NCBI GenBank assembly: GCA_030015575.1
Contig: JASDDO010000006.1
Span: 318,852,361-318,916,360 of the forward strand
DNA from: Agapanthus africanus
Lineage: Eukaryota > Streptophyta > Magnoliopsida > Asparagales > Amaryllidaceae
DNA: 64,000 nt
Direction of reading: 5' to 3'
The translations under genes were made by a program, and so were the position numbers. This document shows, one piece after another, positions 58,626 through 64,000 of the stretch. A model generated the notes under the pieces. The model was not told the origin of the DNA. It saw only the letters and a list, made by a program, of their open reading frames with translations, and did not search any database. Positions within the stretch are counted from its first letter, which is position 1, and each line of letters begins with the position of its first letter.

Positions 58626-59123
58626 ATGACGGGCCGCGTATACACCATCAGGGAGATCGTGTCCCAAGACGACGTGTACTTCTATGGTCTTGACCGTTCC
58701 GAGGCGACGTATGAGGCTATGATAAGTCGTTTGGAGGGGCACTGCGGGCGACTTCTTCCCCGACGATCTCCTTTCTTGTAAGTGTTGATCTACGCGATAT
58801 GGAGGTCGTCCCCGGAACTTTATAATGTTCTGTCTCTATAGGCGATGGACGAGGCGTTTAATAAGATGCATACGACCCATGAACTTGGCTTTATCTCGAA
58901 GAGCTGGAGGGATCGCTTGGTGGACATTCTTCTCGAATGTTTTCAACAGAAATTTGTTGTAGCGTCATGCTCGACGGTTGGGGATCCCGGCGAATCCGGA
59001 GCTTCTAAGGTCTATGGGCACCGCCAGAGAGAGCGGGCGGAGGTTGCCTGGGCTCGGCTGGAGGAGCATTCTTCCGAGTACCATCGTCAATATTTTCTTA
59101 ATCCTTTTCCTCCTTTACTGTAA
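58626..59123 (+). pseudogene. Unrecognised plus-strand gene fragment antisense to A's pol
   Basis: A 50-codon frame from the ATG at 58,626 (MTGRVYTIREIVSQDDVYFY) runs to a consensus donor (ctttctt|gtaagt at 58,778). A T-rich 64-base interval ends 'gtctctatag' (58,841). Then a 92-codon frame follows (MDEAFNKMHTTHELGF, SWRDRLVDILLECFQQ) to TAA at 59,121-59,123, and an 'ataaataaa' signal. The two exons are out of phase by one base with these sites, so it is broken or spliced otherwise. I do not recognise the product. Its 3' end resembles that of the gene ending at 24,465, so it may be the last exon of a related antisense gene. Confidence 0.4.
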
Positions 59124-59418
59124 CGGTTGTAAGGCTATGGAGCTAAGAATACCTTCGAGTAAAGTATAAATAAAAAAATTTCTTTTGGTCAAGGTTGTCG
59201 TGCATTATCTCTCTCTTCCCCGTCCTCCCTCCCTCTTTTTTTATCACCGGCTGACCCGTGCCCCTTCTATGTCCCCTAATTCAGACCCGAGGAAAAGAAG
59301 ATAGGGCGGGGTTACGGGTCAGTGTCGAAATCTAACTTGCGTGAGGACTTTGTTTGGAAAATTTAGTTGATGTGGAAAGAAATTACATTATTTGAAAAAA
59401 AGAAAAAAGGGTACATTT
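59124..59418. other. Interval between converging genes of element A
   Basis: It holds the polyadenylation-like signal of the plus-strand fragment and the region just downstream of the integrase stop on the minus strand. Nothing else is seen. Confidence 0.5.
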
Positions 59419-60670
59419 TTATCTGTACAACTTAAGATTTTCGGCGTTATATGGCCGAGGGAAATTGCGCCCCTTGGAGTCCTGGAGACGGTAGGCTCCA
59501 CCAGGCAATGTCTCTGTTACGAGGAAGGGCCCATCCCATTTTGGGGAGAACTTATATAGCTTCGCTTGGTCTACGAACTCGTTTCGTCGTAAGACCAAGT
59601 CTCCTGCCTTGAAGGCTCGGTTTCTGACTCAGGTGTTGTAGTAGCGGGCGGTTTGCTGCTGATAAGCAGCCATCTTGATTTGCGCCCGATCTCTCTTTTC
59701 TAATAAGATGTCCAAATTGTTTCGTAGGGCCAATGTGTTAGTTTCGTTGTCAAAGTGCTCGACCCGATAGTTGGGCTCCAATTTCCATGGGGACCATCGC
59801 CTCGGTACCGTAGCAGAGGCTGAACGGGGTTTCTCCCGTGGGTGTTTTTCTCGGCGTCTGCAGTGCCCATAGTACCCGAGGTAGTTCCTCAACCCAGCCT
59901 CCTTGCCTTCCTTCTAGGCGAGTTCGGAACCCTCGAATGACACATCGGTTTGCTATTTCGGCTTGCCCGTTGCATTGGGGATGGGAGACCGCGGCGAACT
60001 TCATTAATATATGATAGTCGTTGCAAAATTCATTGACTTTATCGTTTTCGAAGTTGGTTCCATGGTCGGTGACGATGCACCTCGGGATCCCGAATCTAGA
60101 GATCACGATGTTCTACAGAAATTTTATCGTAGAGGCGGCGTCCGGTTTCCTAATAGGCACGGCCTCAATCCACTTTGTGAAGTAGTCTACGGCGATAAGA
60201 ATGTACCTGTGTCCACCCGTGTCGACAGGAAGCTAGCCCACCATATCCATTCCCCACTACGCAAATGGCCAAGGGGAACTCAGTGGCGTTAGTTTGGTAG
60301 CGGGGAGACGAGGGATACTGCTGAAGAGTTGCCAGCTCTTGCATCTTCTGACCATTTTCTCGGCATCTTGATGTATTCCCGGCCAATAGTACCCTTAGAG
60401 CAGCGTCTTTTGGACCAGGCACCGGGCTTCTTGATGCGCCCCTCTGATCCCTTCGTGTATTTCTCGTAAGACGTAGTCTGCTACGTGGGGGTCGACGCAT
60501 CGGAGCAGAGGTTGAGTGTACGACTTTTTGTATAGATTTTCTTTGCTCCATACAAAATGGTGAGCCTTTGCTCGAAGTCGACGAGCCTCGGTCCGGTCAT
60601 CCAGAAGAATCTCTTCTTTCAGAAATTCTACAATGAGTTTTCTCCAATCCGGGGCATTTTCTTGGGTCAA
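59419..60670 (-). pseudogene. Integrase of element A
   Basis: Minus-strand frames with stops and frame changes. The zinc-binding region near 60,400-60,670 has the N-terminal helix and EIHEGIRGAHQ. The catalytic core (about 59,800-60,250) includes SRFGIPRCIVTDHGTNF and PQCNGQAEIANR. The C-terminal domain (to 59,419) has AFKAGDLVLRR, ETLPGGAYRLQD and NAENLKLYR. The arrangement and motifs fit the Tat lineage. Several stops (for example near 59,630 and 60,395) show that it is inactive. Confidence 0.88.
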
Positions 60671-61636
60671 GTAGATTTAGAGCGTTGCCTCTCCATCTTC
60701 CACGCTGGGTTGCGGCAGGACTTTGAAGAAGATGTTTCTATTGTGATTGGCCGAATATGAGGAGGCAAGTTTGCTCAGGACATTGGCCTCGGTGTTCAGA
60801 TTTCTGGGGATCTGCTCCACTTAGACTTCGTCGAATTTTTTCCGAAGCCTTCTTACCTCCGTCGAGTATTTTATCATGAGTGGTTCTTGGGCTTCAAAAC
60901 ACCCAGTTACTTGGCCAACGACCAGCGTGGAGTCGCTGCGTATCCGGATGGTTTTCAGCCCTATTCTGGAGGCGATTCATAGCCCGGCTAACAGGGCCTT
61001 GTATTCTGCCGCGTTGTTTGACGCTTTAAAATCAAGTTTCAGAGAGTACTCCATTTCTGCTTCGTTTGGGCCGCGGATGATCAAACCGGCCCCACATCCC
61101 TCCTCGGTGGAGAATCCGTCTAAATAGAGCACCCAGTCCAGGATTAGGCCGGGCACCTCCTCGATCGAGGGCCGTGGGTCGGGGCCCTGAGCCGTCGTTC
61201 CTTCCTTAGTGGGAATGGTGCATTCGACAACGAAATCGGCTAAGGCTTGTGCTTTAATTGCCTGTCTGGGTCAGTATTTGATGTCGAACTGGGACAGCTC
61301 CCACCTTCATTTCTCTAAGCGGCCTGATGATTCGGGGGAGGCGATGATATTCCCTAAAGGTCGTTCAATGAGGACAAGGATTGTGTGAGCCTAAAAATAG
61401 TGTCGCGGTTTCCTGGACGTGATGACAAGCGTGAGGACTATTTTCTCTATGGCTGGGTATCTAGTTTCCACGTCCCTGAAGACATGGCTTACATAATAGA
61501 CCGATTTTTGCGTTCCTTCGAACTCTCTGACGAGTACTGCACCCGCGGCTTGGTGGGAGATGGCCAGATATAGTAACAGCTCGTCGTCTTCGACTGGTCT
61601 GGTGAGGAGTGGTGGGGTCGCGAGGTGTGCCTTGAG
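60671..61636 (-). pseudogene. RNase H and second RNase H-like domain of element A
   Basis: After a stop at 61,637 the first RNase H continues on the minus strand (about 61,636-61,270). The second, Tat-specific domain (about 61,170-60,800) shows LYLDGFSTEEGCGAGLI and NNAAEYKALLAGY. It is heavily broken by stops. Confidence 0.78.
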
Positions 61637-64000
61637 TTATTCTAAAACATCTTGGCATTCCTCGAACCATTCAAACCTGGGGATTTTCCTTAGGGCTCTA
61701 AAGAAAGGGAGGCATTTTTCCCCGGATCTAAACATAAAGCGGCTTAAGGCAGCAACCCTCCCGGTGAGTTGCATGATATCGACATTGCTTTTGGGCATCG
61801 CCATGTTGATGATGGCGCTGATCTTCTCTGGGTTCGCCTCGATTCCTCGGTAGGTGACCATGAACCTAAGGAATTTTCCGCTTGTGACGCCGAACGCGCA
61901 TTTGGCTGAATTCAGCTTTATCTTGTACTTTCGCAGGACGTCGAATGTTTCGGCGAGGTCTGTTGTGTGTCCGGCCGATGAGGCGGCTTTCACGAGCATG
62001 TCGTCGACGTAGATTTCCATGTTTCTCTCAAATTGCGGTCTGAATAGTTTGTTGACCCGTCGCTGGTACGTGGCTCTAGCGTTCTTGAGTTCGAAGGGCA
62101 TTACCCTGTAGCAGTATACTCCCCGATCCATAAAGGCTGTAAGCTCTTCGTCGTCCGGGTTCATTCGGATCTGATTATAGCCGGAGAAGGCGTCCATAAA
62201 GCTCAGTAATTCGTGACCGGCTGAGCTGTCTACTAGCTGATCTATCCGAGGAAGCGTGTAGTTGTCTTTGGGGCATGCCTTGTTCAGGTCCGTGAAATCG
62301 ACACACATGTGCCATTTCCCATTTTCCCTTTTGACTATAACTACGTTCGCCAGCCAATCTGAGTATTCCAGGTTCCTGATGAAGTCGGCAGTGAGCAATC
62401 GGTCCACTTCCTCTTCTATCGCCTTTTGTTTTATTGGTGCGAAACTTTTCTTCTTTTGACGAATTGGCTTGGCTTTCGGGTCGACCCCGAGCTTGTAGGA
62501 GATCACCTTGGGATCGATTCCGGGCATGTCCACCGGAGTCCAGGCGAACACATCCGAGTTGTTCCATAGGAATCGGATCAGGTTATTGCGGACGCTCCCT
62601 GTCAAGAGAGAACTGATCTGGACAGTCCGGCCGTCGACCCCTTCTATGAGGGGAACTTCAGCTAACGCTTCCAGCGGTGCGTCGCGGATCTCCTTTCGGT
62701 CGTCGCGGGTGTCCAAGGTGTCCTGGGGATCATGCGTATCTTCAAAGTCATCGCCCTGCTCCCGGGCGGACGATGTTGAGGCAAGGCATATCCTGGCAGT
62801 TTGCTGATCTCCATAGGTGCGGCCTATCCCCCAGTTATCTAAAGGGAATTTGCGCGCAACGTGGTAAGTTGATATCTGAGCTCGAAGGATGTTCAAGGTG
62901 GGGAATCCCAGGAGGATGTTATAGGACGATGTAATCTTGGTAACGAGGAGGTTTATCGATATGGTTCGTGTTTTTCCAGCGTCCCCAATGTTGAGTAGGA
63001 GGGTGATCAAACCTTCGGCCGGGATGGAATGGTTGGTGAACCCGGAGAGGACATGAGAGGTCAGTTGGAGATCGGAGGAACCTAATCCCATATGCTGGAA
63101 ACAGTCGTAGAATAGGATATCCACTGAGCTCCCTGAATCAACCAATATTCTCTGGACCTCATAACGATGAACTCGGGTTGCTATCACAAGCGGGTCATTG
63201 TGAGGGAGTGATATGCCGTGATGGTCTTCCTCGGTGAAGGGGATCGGGTCATCCTTCCTGTGCTTCTTATGGGGCAGATCGCTTATAGCCATGACTGGTA
63301 AGGGGCGGCAGTCCCCCTCACTGTTCAGAGTCGGATGCGTCGAGAAGACCATGATCTGACCGACCATTAACTCCCCGGGAGGGGGTTGGTCTTTCTGCTC
63401 ATGTTTCGCCTGCCGCTTGTCTCGTAGGTATTTCGCCAGGTGGCATGAGCGGATCAGTTCCTCAATATAGTCACGGAGTTGCTTACAACTTTCAGTCGGG
63501 TGCCCCTGCGATATGTGGTAAGTGCAATACGAGCCCCGGAGCCATTTGCCCGCTCTTTGGGTTGCCGGCGGGAGCCTGAAAAACCTCTCGTCTTTAGCCT
63601 CCTCTAGCAGTTCCGTCTGGGAGATGTTCAGAGGAGTGTACTCCTGGAATCTCGGGGCATAAGGTTTTGGGTGGTCAGCTCTCTTTTTGTCCTCTCTGTC
63701 CCGTTTCTTTCGATCTGCTTGGTCACCCTGGGGCAGGTTGGCGTTCACCTCCGACTTGAGTTGAATCTCTCGCTTGGTCTACACTTTTACTTTGGCCATG
63801 GTTCCAGGTTGTGCTAATGCAAAAGAGTGGAGCCACTCTTTATGACTAAGACCTGACCTCAGGGCGGTGATAACCGTCTCATCGCGATGCTCGAGTACCT
63901 CAAGAAGGGCATTGTAGAAGCGGGTGACGTACCCCATAAAGGATTCCTTGTCTCCGCTTTTGATGGTAAACAGATAGTCGACCGTCTTTTTCTGACGACA
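61637..64000 (-). pseudogene. Gag (C-terminal part), protease and reverse transcriptase of element A
   Basis: One minus-strand frame enters from the right edge with the end of the gag core (SFMGYVTRFYNALLEVLE). It meets a TAG at 63,779-63,781 and then runs 703 codons. It has a Cys/His segment (YCTYHISQGHPTESCKQL), an aspartic protease near 63,120-63,150 (ILVDSGSSVDILF, with DSG as in other Tat elements), and RT with MCVDFTDLNKACPKDNY, MDAFSGYNQI and catalytic YVDDMLVK (near 61,995-62,015). RNase H starts at its end, where a TAA (61,637-61,639) interrupts. The gag start and 5' LTR are outside the window. Confidence 0.92.

Larger units (their letters stand above)
12250..64000 (-). mobile_element. 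Element A: Tat-lineage gypsy retrotransposon, host of the nest (5' end beyond window)
   Basis: Read on the minus strand, A runs from beyond 64,000 with gag, protease, reverse transcriptase, RNase H, a second RNase H-like domain and integrase (to 59,419). Tandem repeats follow (57,762-58,395 and 24,764-24,937), then an antisense gene (plus strand, 13,564-24,465), a polypurine tract and a 3' LTR (12,250-12,976). The double RNase H and an extra antisense gene between pol and the 3' LTR are hallmarks of the Tat lineage. Elements D and B are inserted in it; without them the visible part is about 10 kb. The 5' LTR and TSD lie outside the window, so assigning the left LTR and the right pol to one element rests on order and orientation. 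Confidence 0.65.

Noticed and set aside
62262-62934. Plus-strand frames across A's protease and RT
   Set aside because: They are shadows of the minus-strand polyprotein.

Overview
The window is nuclear DNA of a flowering plant, most likely a eudicot. It holds one convincing host gene, a bHLH transcription factor of the HECATE/INDEHISCENT/bHLH87 group, beside about 52 kb of nested LTR retrotransposons of the Ty3/gypsy Tat and Athila lineages. I see no rRNA or tRNA genes and no CRISPR array. The species cannot be named from the sequence.

Positions 1-7.4 kb: old LTR debris. This includes a possible gypsy LTR end with tandem repeats (1-2297), a decayed Athila-like LTR piece (about 2298-3430) and a probable Copia-type solo LTR (3825-6308). 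A foldback (MITE-like) inverted repeat (6877-7290) ends about 140 bp upstream of the bHLH TATA box. Positions 7.4-9.5 kb: the bHLH gene, with TATA box, CT-rich leader, leader intron and an intact 318-residue frame. Positions 9.56-12.25 kb: AT-rich intergenic DNA with nothing recognised.

Positions 12,250 to the right edge: one nest, read from boundaries and target-site duplications (TSDs). Element A (minus strand, Tat) has its 3' LTR at 12,250-12,976 and its gag-pol at 59,419 to beyond 64,000. A plus-strand (antisense) gene of the 'putative gypsy type transposon' family lies between them. Element D (plus strand, Tat, 13,978-22,738) inserted into that antisense gene; it keeps pol but has lost gag. 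Element B (plus strand, Tat, 24,938-57,761, perfect TSD ATAGG) inserted into tandem repeats downstream of the antisense gene; it keeps gag but has lost pol. B carries its own antisense gene with a plant mobile domain (PMD) and a TATA promoter. A related solo LTR, C (25,592-27,915, TSD ATCTT), sits inside B's 5' LTR. A young Athila element, E (minus strand, 37,867-49,655, TSD AGCCA), split B's antisense PMD gene near its 3' end. The order of events is A first, then B and D, then C and E.

The most interesting parts are the antisense genes that two Tat elements carry in the same position with unrelated domains (gypsy-type 'Transposase_28' in A, PMD in B), each with its own TATA box and spliceable introns. 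Also notable are the complementary gag-only and pol-only derivatives, a 130-bp higher-order tandem array that could seed a satellite, G-box (CACGTG) arrays in the LTRs, and a set of conserved hairpins at the end of the Tat LTRs. All the retroelement genes show nonsense or frameshift damage; the Athila copy is the least damaged.
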